In this document: positions 28,088 to 38,240 of the stretch, piece by piece
Position numbering within the stretch: position 1 is the stretch's first letter
Layout of the letters: each line of letters begins with the position of its first letter
DNA from: Novosphingobium sp.
GTDB lineage: Bacteria; Pseudomonadota; Alphaproteobacteria; Sphingomonadales; Sphingomonadaceae
Direction of reading: 5' to 3'
DNA: 42,530 bases
Assembly: GCF_030699305.1 (NCBI RefSeq)
Contig: NZ_JAUYNB010000005.1
Coordinates: forward strand, 1 to 42,530
The notes under the pieces: generated by a model
Database searches by the model: none
Seen by the model: the letters and a program-made list of their open reading frames with translations, nothing else
Told to the model about the DNA's origin: nothing
Position numbers and translations under genes: made by a program

Positions 28088-28444
28088 CGAGCGCTTTTGC
28101 CCCAGATATGCGATCCGCAAGCATCTGGACTGCAAAGAGCCTGAGGTTCTGCTGAGCGTTCAGGCATTCCCTAACCCGGCCAACTATGGCAGATTCGGAA
28201 GCACAAGGCTTGCTGGTCAGGATCGACAGCGGACTTACCGGATTGTCCGACGAAGCGGACATCGTATTGGCGTGCGCGAAGTGGGAGGAATGTGGGGGCG
28301 GAAGGTCCAGAATGATTAACTTGTTCCTCTAATCAACTTGTTGCGTAAACATTCTTGCACGCACCCACGCCGCCCGGTCCTCCCGGGCAAAAGATAACAA
28401 CAGGATACCTGTAAGTCAGGCGGCCACTCCGGGGGTCAGCGTGA
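28088..28444. other. Non-coding stretch at the right edge of the island
   Basis: About 350 bases between the operator and the hairpin after lepA. It holds no gene I recognise; short open frames in it have no domain character. TGTGGGGGCGG at 28291-28301, with similar bases around it, repeats the motif next to the integrase at 15778-15788. A short direct repeat AACTTGTT occurs at about 28319 and 28335. The change from accessory to core gene content takes place here. Confidence 0.5.
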
Positions 28445-28493
28445 GCTGGCGCATGGATTGCCGGCGCAGCCCGCCGGCCGCCGATGCGCCAGC
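28445..28493 (-). terminator. Nested hairpin downstream of lepA
   Basis: The outer arms GCTGGCGCAT (28445-28454) and ATGCGCCAGC (28484-28493) enclose inner arms GCCGGCG (28460-28466) and CGCCGGC (28472-28478) with a five-base loop. It lies 18 bases past the lepA stop. There is no T run, so it may act with Rho or as a 3'-end stabiliser. Confidence 0.65.
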
Positions 28494-28511
28494 GGGCCGT
28501 GTCTGGCGGGA

Positions 28512-30329
<1,818 letters not shown>

Positions 30330-30422
30330 GGGAATCTTTATAATGAGGTGTGGTGCATTGGCACCGCTGGCCCGTTAGCAGCGCCCGCACCCGCTGTCAG
30401 CAGCCTTGCGCACTGCGGCCGG

Positions 30423-32654
30423 TCAGGCTGCGCGCATCCCTTTGCCCTTGGGTTCGACCTGACCGAACTTGGGCAGCGTCATCGCCATGCCCGGCTGCTG
30501 CATCAGCTGCATCGGGTATTGCCCCGCCGGCAACGCGCCCAGCGGCATCCCGGCCTGCGCCAGGACATAGGGCGACACGCGGTTGCGGGTGCACAGCCCC
30601 CCCGCCCCGTCGTCGACCAGCGGCACTTCGAATTCCAGCCCCTGCATTGCCCCGGCAGAGCGGCGCACGCGGGCAACGGCCAACTGGCCTTCGCCGAAAT
30701 CGACCACGAACATCGTGTTCATGGGCACATCGAGCAAGCCTTCGACCATGCAGCCGGTGCGCGACAGATTGCGCATCGTCGCCTCATAGCGATGATCTTC
30801 GTGGATCAGGCCGACCTTGCGCAGCACGGTGCGGCGTTCGGGGCGATAGTGACTGGGACCACTGGGTTCGATCACCCAATCGCCGCTCAGCATCGCTTCG
30901 CAGACTTCCTCGAAACAGACGGCAGCTGAATAGATATAACCCTGGATCTGCTTCACCCCCAGGCGGCGCATGGCTTCCAGTTCGTCGTGTGCCTCGATCC
31001 CTTCGGCGGTGGTGTCCATATCCAGCGCGTTGGCAAGGCTGACAATGGCTGAAATGATCGCCGCATTGCGGTTTTCTTTCTGGGTCACCCCGGCGATGAA
31101 GCCCTTGTCGATCTTGATCTTGTCAAACGGCGCTTTCTGAAGGTAGCCGAGCGAGGAATACCCCGTCCCGAAATCATCCAGGGCCAGCCGCAGCCCCAGC
31201 ATCTTGAGCTGGGTGAACATCTCCTGTGTGGCCGTTTCGTCGCCCAGGAAAATCGATTCGGTCAGTTCCAGTTCCAGCCGTTCGGGCGGCAGTTCCGAAT
31301 AGGCCAGAGCCTGCGCCACGCTGGCGGCAAAGCCCGGGTTGGTGAACTGCGCCGCAGACACGTTGACCGCGATCTTGACGCTGCCAGGCCACTGGGCCGC
31401 ATCGACACAGGCCTGCCGCAGCACCCAGTCGCCCAGTGCGCCGATCAGGTTGCACTCTTCGGCAATCGGGATGAACACGGCGGGCGAGACATCGCCCAGA
31501 TCGGGATGTTCCCACCGCGTGAACGCTTCCAGCGTGACCACCTGGTTGGTTTCGGTGCTGACGATCGGCTGATAGACCACGCGCATCTCGCCCCGGGCCA
31601 GCGCATCGCGCAAGTCTTCCTCGATCTGGCGGCGGCGTTCGGCTTCGCTGTGGAGGTCAGCCGAATAGAACCGGAACTGACCGCGCCCGCCGCCCTTCGA
31701 GGCATAGAGCGCAAGGTCAGCCGAGCGGACAACGTCTTCGCTGGTGATCCCGTCATACGGGGCAATGGCGATCCCAACCGACGCGCCGATGACACAGCGG
31801 CTGCCTTCGATCTGGTAGGGCTGCGACACCATCGTGATGATCGTCTTGGCGATTTCACCCAGCCGCCCGCGATCGTCGATATCCGGCAGCATGATCTGGA
31901 ATTCGTCACCGCCCAGTCGGCCGATTTCGAAACCCTTGTCGGTCAGCACGCGCTGCAGGCGCTGAGCGACCTGCTTCAGCAGTTCGTCCCCGGCCGGATG
32001 GCCCAGCGTGTCGTTGACCTGCTTGAACCGGTCAAGGTCGATCATCATCACGGCGCAGCTGCGTTTGCTGGCCCGGTATGCAGTCAGCGTCGCGCCCAGG
32101 CGCTTGCCCATGCGATGGCGGTTGGCCAGCCCGGTCAGCGAATCGTATTGCGCCAGCCGGGATGCATCCCGCTGATTCTGCCGCGTGGCGGTGATATCGA
32201 TGCCGTTGCCGTGGTATCCGGCAAAGTTGCCATCCGCGCCAAACTGCGGTCGCCCGGAGATCGACCACCACAGCTCTTTGTCATCCAGCGCCGCGCGAAC
32301 CGGCAGATCGACGAAAGTTTTGCGGGCGCTGAGGATCAGCGGCAGCGTCCGTTCGATCGTGTCCTCTTCGTCACGCTCCAGAATAAACAGCGACTGGATC
32401 GGACGGCCGATCAGTTCCGCAAACGACAAGCCCATTTTTCCGGCCACGCCATCGGTCAGATACGTGATCCGGCCCTGCGCGTCGCTCGACCAGAACCAGC
32501 CGATCCCCGACTGCTCGTAATCCCGCATCAACTCCAGCGCGTGTGCGCATTCAAGCCCCGACGCGGTACCCTTAAAGGCGCGCGAACCGTCATCACCCTT
32601 GCCGCCAAGCAGGGAGCGAAAACGTCCGAACGGGGTTCCTTTCGCGTCGGTCAT
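30423..32654 (-). CDS. PAS-GGDEF-EAL-PilZ cyclic-di-GMP signalling protein (EAF variant)
   Basis: A 743-residue cytoplasmic protein: PAS (about 40-160), GGDEF (165-335), EAL (345-595) and PilZ (605-690). The cyclase motif RLGGDEF is intact at 246-252. The phosphodiesterase domain has EAF instead of EAL at 376-378, but keeps NVSAAQF, ELTES, ALDDFGTGYSS, KIKID, TTAEGIE and IQGY, so the metal and general-base residues are present. PilZ shows R608-x3-R612 and NLSRTG, so it should bind c-di-GMP. The tail from 690 is Met/Gln/Pro-rich. It lies 100 bases downstream of a paralogue with the same layout. Whether it makes or degrades c-di-GMP cannot be told from the sequence. Confidence 0.93.
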   Translation of the reverse strand: MTDAKGTPFGRFRSLLGGKGDDGSRAFKGTASGLECAHALELMRDYEQSGIGWFWSSDAQGRITYLTDGVAGKMGLSFAELIGRPIQSLFILERDEEDTIERTLPLILSARKTFVDLPVRAALDDKELWWSISGRPQFGADGNFAGYHGNGIDITATRQNQRDASRLAQYDSLTGLANRHRMGKRLGATLTAYRASKRSCAVMMIDLDRFKQVNDTLGHPAGDELLKQVAQRLQRVLTDKGFEIGRLGGDEFQIMLPDIDDRGRLGEIAKTIITMVSQPYQIEGSRCVIGASVGIAIAPYDGITSEDVVRSADLALYASKGGGRGQFRFYSADLHSEAERRRQIEEDLRDALARGEMRVVYQPIVSTETNQVVTLEAFTRWEHPDLGDVSPAVFIPIAEECNLIGALGDWVLRQACVDAAQWPGSVKIAVNVSAAQFTNPGFAASVAQALAYSELPPERLELELTESIFLGDETATQEMFTQLKMLGLRLALDDFGTGYSSLGYLQKAPFDKIKIDKGFIAGVTQKENRNAAIISAIVSLANALDMDTTAEGIEAHDELEAMRRLGVKQIQGYIYSAAVCFEEVCEAMLSGDWVIEPSGPSHYRPERRTVLRKVGLIHEDHRYEATMRNLSRTGCMVEGLLDVPMNTMFVVDFGEGQLAVARVRRSAGAMQGLEFEVPLVDDGAGGLCTRNRVSPYVLAQAGMPLGALPAGQYPMQLMQQPGMAMTLPKFGQVEPKGKGMRAA

Positions 32655-32754
32655 CTATACGCTTACTTCTCAACCTGGAGAAAATACTCAAATCCTGCTC
32701 TTCTGATAACCGGACATGGTTGCGGTTTTCCTAACGCTCACTGCAAAGCGCCGG

Positions 32755-35541
32755 TCAGGCCTGACGGCGGAGCAAGGCCGAGCGGGGGCGTTCACCGGGC
32801 GGTGCCAGAATGGCGATCCGGCCCTTGTCGTCGACTGGCAAGGACATCGAAAACTCGATTCCCATACGGTCTTCCTGACACCAGCGGGCCGTGGCCGTCA
32901 CCGTCTCGGTGTCCGTCAGCGTGATCCGGAAGATCGTGCCGACCGGCACGTTCCACAGCCCTTCAACCAGCGCGCCGGTGGCAGAGATGTTGCGGATCGT
33001 ACCGTGATACTGCTGGCCGCCATGATCCAGCACGATCTTGCGCAGCATGGTCTGGCGCGATGCCCGGGCGGCACGGGGACCGCGGGCGATTGCGGTCAGT
33101 CCGGTCATCAAGCGCTGGGTCGCATGGGCGATGCTCAGCGGCTTTTCATAGATATAGCCCTGCACATGGCTGCAACCCAGCATCCGCACCAGATCGAGTT
33201 CGTCCAGCGTTTCGACGCCTTCGGCGGTCGTTTCCATCCCCAGTGCTTCGGCCAGACTGACAATCGCGGCGATGATCGCGCCGTTGCGGCTGCCCGCGAT
33301 GGTTGCCCCGCGCACGAAGCTCTGGTCGATCTTGATCTTGTCGAACGGCGCGTTCTTCAAATAGCCGAGCGATGAATACCCGGTCCCGAAATCGTCGAGC
33401 GCCAACCGCACGCCCACCCGCTTGAGCGCCTTGAACATGGCGTCAGTCACCGCGTCGTCGTTCAGGAACACGCTTTCGGTGATTTCCAGTTCCAGCCGGG
33501 CCGGATCGACCTGGGCCGATGCCAGCGCACTGGTGATGATCGCGGGCAACGCGGGATTGGCAAACTGCAACGGTGAGACATTGACCGCCACCCGGACGCT
33601 GTCCGGCCACGATGCCAGATCGTGACAGGCCGTGCGCAGCGCCCATTCGCCGATCTGTGCGATCAGGCCGGTATCCTCGGCAATCGGAATGAACTTGGCC
33701 GGCGACATCCGCCCGCGCGTGGGATGATCCCAGCGCAGCAAGGCCTCGAACCCGGTGATCCGCTCGGTCGCGGTATGCACGACCGGCTGATAGTGCAGTT
33801 CCAGCCCGCCATGCGACAATGCATCGCGCAAGTCCTGTTCCAGCTGGCGGCGCTCTTCGGCATCGCTGTGCAGATCGGCGGCGTAGAAGTGATGCCGCCC
33901 GCGCCCGCCATCCTTGGCGGCATAGAGCGCAAGATCGGCGTTGCGAATCAGGGCTTCGGCGGTAACGCCATCATCGGGTGACATCGCAATCCCCACCGAT
34001 GCGCCGATCACGATGCGGTGGCCCTCGATCGAATAGGGTTCGGACAAGTCACCGATGATCCGGATCGCCAGTGCGGCCAGGTCTTCGCGCCGGTGACGAC
34101 CCGCCAGGATGACCTGGAACTCATCCCCGCCAAGCCGACCGACCCGGCCCGATTGGCCGACCGTGCGCTCCAGCCGGCTGGACACCTGCTTCAGCAGCGC
34201 GTCGCCGGCCGGGTGACCCATCGTATCATTGACCTGCTTGAAGCGGTCCAGATCCAGCAGGAACACCGCGCAGGCACGGTGTTCAAGCTTGGGCGCGATC
34301 AGGATCTTTTCGAGCGTCTGGGCCATCTGCAGCCGGTTCGCCAACCCGGTCAGTGAATCATAATGCGCCAGCCGGGAAACATGCTCCTCCGACCGGCGCT
34401 TTTCGGTCAGATCGTGACCGGACCCGCGAAAGCCCCCGAAATTGCCATAGCTGTCATAGACCGGTCGCCCGGTCAGCGACCACCAGCGTTCCTCATCGGT
34501 AGTCGCGGCGCGCATGCCCAGTTCACTGAAGGCTGATCGCGCGGTCAGGTGAAAGGCGAGCGAGCGCTCACTTTCCTGCGCCAGCGGATCGGCCGAAAAC
34601 AACGCGGAAAACGGCCTTCCCAGCAATGACCCCGGCGACTTGCCCAGCACTTGCGCGACAATCGGCGAAACATAGGACAGCGCCCCCCGGCGGTCCGTCT
34701 CCCAGAACCAGCCCTGCCCGGTCTGTTCAAAGTCCGACAGGATCTGTTCGGCGCGCTGCTGCACCCGCTCGCGCTCACGTTCGCGCTTGGCGACAACGGC
34801 GTCGGCGCGGGCCTGCCGGTACGCGGTGTAGATGCCCACCAGTGCGCCGATTGTCAGCGAAAAGAACGTGCCGGGTGAACCGAACACCACTGCGGCGCCC
34901 GCCCACAGGCTGACCTGGGCGGTGATGATGCTGGTTACGCTGCGTTTCAGGATCAGCCCGCCCAGCGCGCCGATGATCACCAGAATGCCCAGCGTGCCTT
35001 CCCAGTCCCCGGCGATGTCGGCAGTCCACCAGCCCATTGCAATCCCGAACAGCGCCATCGGCAGCCCGACCACCGCGAGCATCATCAACCAGCGCTGCGA
35101 TGCCGTTTTCAGTCGGGCCTGTTCCAGTTTCAAGGCATATCGGGTGGCCGCTGTGATCGCGATCGCCAGCAATGCCAAGATGGTTGGCACCAGTCCCGGC
35201 AGGCTCAGTGTAGCGATCCCGGTCAGCACCAGCGCCCCGGCCATGGCAGGCGCCAGCAGCACCCAGTTCGGCTCGATCAGATCGTGCAGACCATCGGTGC
35301 GGCCGGACCGCTTGGGGGCCACGTTGTTTGCGGCTCGGGCCGCCGTAACCGATTGTGGCCCCACCCTTTCTGCCGCTTCGCCGTCACCGCGCTGCGGGCG
35401 CTGTGCCTCACCGCCGGACACAGCCGATCGCCCACGCCCTTGGGGCGAGCGCGGCGATGCATCGGGCTGGTGGGCTGGTTGAGCGACCATATCCTGAGGA
35501 TCATGCACCGGCAGCGTTTGAAAAAACGTTAAATTTACCAC
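32755..35541 (-). CDS. Membrane-bound PAS-GGDEF-EAL-PilZ cyclic-di-GMP signalling protein
   Basis: A protein of up to 928 residues. A disordered N-terminus (to about 88) is followed by five or six membrane helices (about 92-240), a charged coil (KRERERERVQQRAEQ), PAS (265-380), GGDEF (385-555), EAL (570-810) and PilZ (about 825-910). GGDEF at 471-475 and EAL at 599-601 are intact, as are DDFGTGYSS, KIKID and TTAEGVE, so both activities are possible. PilZ has RQTMLRK and NISATG. The GTG start has no clear ribosome site; an ATG 17 codons in has AGGA directly against it, so the start is uncertain. It is paralogous to the next gene downstream but adds the membrane region. Confidence 0.93.
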   Translation of the reverse strand: MVNLTFFQTLPVHDPQDMVAQPAHQPDASPRSPQGRGRSAVSGGEAQRPQRGDGEAAERVGPQSVTAARAANNVAPKRSGRTDGLHDLIEPNWVLLAPAMAGALVLTGIATLSLPGLVPTILALLAIAITAATRYALKLEQARLKTASQRWLMMLAVVGLPMALFGIAMGWWTADIAGDWEGTLGILVIIGALGGLILKRSVTSIITAQVSLWAGAAVVFGSPGTFFSLTIGALVGIYTAYRQARADAVVAKRERERERVQQRAEQILSDFEQTGQGWFWETDRRGALSYVSPIVAQVLGKSPGSLLGRPFSALFSADPLAQESERSLAFHLTARSAFSELGMRAATTDEERWWSLTGRPVYDSYGNFGGFRGSGHDLTEKRRSEEHVSRLAHYDSLTGLANRLQMAQTLEKILIAPKLEHRACAVFLLDLDRFKQVNDTMGHPAGDALLKQVSSRLERTVGQSGRVGRLGGDEFQVILAGRHRREDLAALAIRIIGDLSEPYSIEGHRIVIGASVGIAMSPDDGVTAEALIRNADLALYAAKDGGRGRHHFYAADLHSDAEERRQLEQDLRDALSHGGLELHYQPVVHTATERITGFEALLRWDHPTRGRMSPAKFIPIAEDTGLIAQIGEWALRTACHDLASWPDSVRVAVNVSPLQFANPALPAIITSALASAQVDPARLELEITESVFLNDDAVTDAMFKALKRVGVRLALDDFGTGYSSLGYLKNAPFDKIKIDQSFVRGATIAGSRNGAIIAAIVSLAEALGMETTAEGVETLDELDLVRMLGCSHVQGYIYEKPLSIAHATQRLMTGLTAIARGPRAARASRQTMLRKIVLDHGGQQYHGTIRNISATGALVEGLWNVPVGTIFRITLTDTETVTATARWCQEDRMGIEFSMSLPVDDKGRIAILAPPGERPRSALLRRQA

Positions 35542-35682
35542 TTTTGTCAGGCTTTTCGGTCGGTCGCCGCGGCGGCGCGGGCCTGCTTGTCAAGCTGACC
35601 GGGCCGGTGCATGTTCCAGCCAACAACAAGGCGGCGGAAACGACGGGATACGCGGTTACCACGCCACTAGGGGGAATACAGG
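35542..35682. promoter_or_regulatory. Divergent intergenic region before phaC
   Basis: These 141 bases separate the leftward signalling gene from the rightward phaC operon and should hold both promoters. AGGGGGAATACAGG before the ATG supplies the phaC ribosome site. A TTTTGTCAG-type AT-rich patch lies at the left end. No clear promoter hexamers or operators were seen. Confidence 0.3.
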
Positions 35683-37380
35683 ATGGCCAAGGGCACTTCG
35701 CCGCTTGAGAACGAAGCTGCGCAATCGACCACCGCGCTTGGGCCGCTGGTCGGTCTGGCACGGGAAGACTTTGTCGGCGCGGTCGCGCTGCTGCTGCGCG
35801 AAACCGCCACGGATCCGGCCCGCACGATCCGCCACATGCAATCGTTCGGTGACGATGTGGTCAAGATCCTGACCGGCAAGTCGGACCTCGCCCCCGATCC
35901 CAAGGACAAACGCTTCATGGACCCGGCGTGGCGCTATAACCCGTTCTACCGGGCCGGGGCGCAATACTATCTGGCGGTGCAGCGCGGGATGAAGCACTGG
36001 CTGGAGGAACTCCAGCTGGATGATCTGGAACGCGACCGCGCCAATTTCATCGCCAATATCATCATCGATGGCCTCGCCCCCACCAACACGCTGGCCGGCA
36101 ACCCGACCGCGCAAAAGCGGCTGATCGACAGCGGCGGGCTGTCGGTGATCAAGGGGCTGAAGAACGCCTACAACGACATCGTCCACAACAAGGGCATGGT
36201 CAGCCAGGTCGACAAGAAGCCGTTCAGGCTGGGCGAGAATATCGCCACGTCGAAAGGCAGCGTGGTCTACCGCGACGCGATGATGGAAGTGATCCACTAT
36301 GCCCCGACGACGGAGCAGGTTTACGCCATCCCGCAGCTAACAATTCCGCCCCAAATCAACAAGATGTACATCAACGACCTGTCCCCCGAAAAATCCGTGG
36401 TGAAATGGCAGGTCGATAACGGCATCCAGTGCTTCGTCATCAGCTGGAAAAACCCGGTGAAGGAAGAAGGCCACTGGGGTATGGACGAATACATCGCCGC
36501 CTGCCGCAAGGCGATCGACGTGGTCTGCGAAGTTACCGGCGCGAAAAAGGTCAACGTCTCGTCTGCCTGCTCCGGCGGTCAGACCGGTGCGATCCTGGCC
36601 AGCAAGATGGCCGCCGACGGCGATACCCGGCTGGGCGCGCTGACGTTCATGGTCACGGTGCTGCACCCCAAGCAGAACGATATCGAGGCCGGATCGCTGA
36701 TTTCCGAAAACGGCCTCGCGCTGGCCAAGCGCCGCGCGGCCAAGGCGGGCGTGATCGAAGGGCATTCGCTGGCGCGCGGGTTCGCGTGGCTGCGTCCGAA
36801 TGACCTGATCTGGAACTATGTCATCAACAACTACCTGATGGGCGATGATCCGCCTGCGTTCGACGTGCTGTTCTGGAACGCGGACGCGACCAACCTGTCG
36901 GCCACGCTGATGGGCGATTTCCTGCACCTGTTCGAAACGCTGGCCTTCACCAGGCAGGGCGAGGTCGAAATGGCCGGCCATCCGATCGACTTGTCCAGGG
37001 TTACCAGCGATGTGCTCATCCTGGGCGGGACGACCGATCACATCACGCCGTGGCGGGCGTGCTATCGTTCCACCCAGCTGTTCGGGTCGAAGGACGTGAC
37101 CTTCGTGCTCAGCCAGGCCGGCCATATGCAGGCGATCCTCAACCCGCCGGGTAACCCCAAGGCGCGCTATTATGTGTCGAAAAAGCCGGGCCATCCCCCC
37201 GCCGATGTTGACGACTGGCTTCAGGGGGCCGAGGAAGTAGCCGGAAGCTGGTGGCCGTTCTGGATGGAGTGGGTGCAAAAGCGCGCAGGCAAGCTCATTG
37301 CGGCCCCGACGGCCCTGGGCAGCAGGCAGCACCCCCCGCTGGAGCCCGCCCCCGGTCGCTACGTGCTGGACGAGGCGTAA
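35683..37380 (+). CDS. phaC: Polyhydroxyalkanoate synthase (PhaC family, class I/II-like)
   Basis: A 565-residue synthase with the full family pattern: YNPFYRAGAQYYL, NDLSPEKSVVKWQVDNGIQC, FVISWKNP, MDEYIAACRKAIDVV and ILGGTTDHITPWRACYRSTQ. The active-site cysteine is Cys296 in SACSGG, where the usual box is G-x-C-x-G, so the first Gly is Ser. The Asp of TTDHITPW and the His of AGHMQAILNPPG complete the triad. It polymerises (R)-3-hydroxyacyl-CoA into storage granules. The next gene is depolymerase-like, so PHA turnover is a natural reading. The other operon members are catabolic, suggesting acyl-CoA from that pathway feeds the polymer (inference). Confidence 0.9.
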   Translation: MAKGTSPLENEAAQSTTALGPLVGLAREDFVGAVALLLRETATDPARTIRHMQSFGDDVVKILTGKSDLAPDPKDKRFMDPAWRYNPFYRAGAQYYLAVQRGMKHWLEELQLDDLERDRANFIANIIIDGLAPTNTLAGNPTAQKRLIDSGGLSVIKGLKNAYNDIVHNKGMVSQVDKKPFRLGENIATSKGSVVYRDAMMEVIHYAPTTEQVYAIPQLTIPPQINKMYINDLSPEKSVVKWQVDNGIQCFVISWKNPVKEEGHWGMDEYIAACRKAIDVVCEVTGAKKVNVSSACSGGQTGAILASKMAADGDTRLGALTFMVTVLHPKQNDIEAGSLISENGLALAKRRAAKAGVIEGHSLARGFAWLRPNDLIWNYVINNYLMGDDPPAFDVLFWNADATNLSATLMGDFLHLFETLAFTRQGEVEMAGHPIDLSRVTSDVLILGGTTDHITPWRACYRSTQLFGSKDVTFVLSQAGHMQAILNPPGNPKARYYVSKKPGHPPADVDDWLQGAEEVAGSWWPFWMEWVQKRAGKLIAAPTALGSRQHPPLEPAPGRYVLDEA

Positions 37381-37391
37381 GGGATAGCATT

Positions 37392-38240
37392 TTGAAGCAT
37401 GATCTGACCTGCGAATTTTCGATGGAAGTGGTTGGCGGGCGCACCTTGCGCGTGGCCCGCTGGCGCTGGGACATGGAAAGCGAGCATCTGCCGATCCTGT
37501 TCTTCAACGGCATCGGCGCCAATATCGAGGCGGTCGCCCCGCTGGCCGAAGCGCTGACCGACCGGCCGTTCATCATGTATGACATGCCCGGTGTCGGCGG
37601 TTCGCCCGATCCGGTGATCCCGTATAATGCGTTCACCGTGGCCTGGCAGACGAAAGAACTGCTCAAGCGCTTCAACGCCGATCAGGTCGATCTGATGGGC
37701 GTTTCGTGGGGCGGCGGCATGGCCCAGCACTTTGCCATGCAACACGGTGATTTCGTCCGCCGACTGGTGCTGATGGCAACCAGCGCAGGGATGCTGATGG
37801 TCCCCGGCAACCCCGCCGCGCTGACCAAGATGGCCAACCCGCGCCGCTATATCGACAACGATTACATGGCGAAGAACTTCAAGACGCTCTACGGCGGGAT
37901 GGTCGGCGAAAAGAGCGAGCACATCGCCCGCCTCACCCCCCCTTCCCCGCGCGGCTATGTCTATCAGTTGCTCGCGATGCTGGGATGGACCAGCGCCCCG
38001 GGGCTGCCGTTCCTGAAAAAGGATACGCTGATCATGATGGGCGATGCCGATCAGATCGTGCCGCTGTCCAACGGTCACATCCTGAACCGGCTGATCCCCA
38101 ACAGCCGCCTCGAAGTGTTCGAAGGCGGCGGGCACCTGTTCATGCTGAGCCACCAGGACCAGACCATCGCCGCGATCCGCGCATTTCTGGGCCAGGAAAT
38201 CCTCGGCGCTCCCGCACCGGGGCAAAGAAAGGCCGCCTGA
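37392..38240 (+). CDS. phaZ: Intracellular PHA depolymerase-like alpha/beta hydrolase (PhaZ family)
   Basis: A 282-residue hydrolase closely resembling the medium-chain-length PhaZ of pseudomonads: LFFNGIGANIE, YDMPGVGGSPDP, GVSWGGGMAQHFA, ATSAGMLMVPGNP, NPRRYIDNDY and MLGWTS are shared landmarks. The nucleophile is the Ser of GVSWGG, with Asp in GDADQIVP and His in GGGHLF. I choose a TTG start because AAGGGA lies seven bases upstream, overlapping the phaC stop; a later ATG (MEVVGGRTLR) is possible. It would release hydroxyacids from PHA granules. A broader esterase role cannot be excluded. It abuts the next gene without a gap. Confidence 0.85.
   Translation: MKHDLTCEFSMEVVGGRTLRVARWRWDMESEHLPILFFNGIGANIEAVAPLAEALTDRPFIMYDMPGVGGSPDPVIPYNAFTVAWQTKELLKRFNADQVDLMGVSWGGGMAQHFAMQHGDFVRRLVLMATSAGMLMVPGNPAALTKMANPRRYIDNDYMAKNFKTLYGGMVGEKSEHIARLTPPSPRGYVYQLLAMLGWTSAPGLPFLKKDTLIMMGDADQIVPLSNGHILNRLIPNSRLEVFEGGGHLFMLSHQDQTIAAIRAFLGQEILGAPAPGQRKAA

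Noticed and set aside
28077..28262. Small leftward open frame of 61 codons upstream of tetR
   Set aside because: No ribosome site or similarity, and it overlaps the predicted operator and promoter.
28300..28345. Duplicate of the tRNA-Ser 3' end as attR
   Set aside because: I looked for the T-arm and acceptor sequence here and elsewhere to the right and found no convincing copy.
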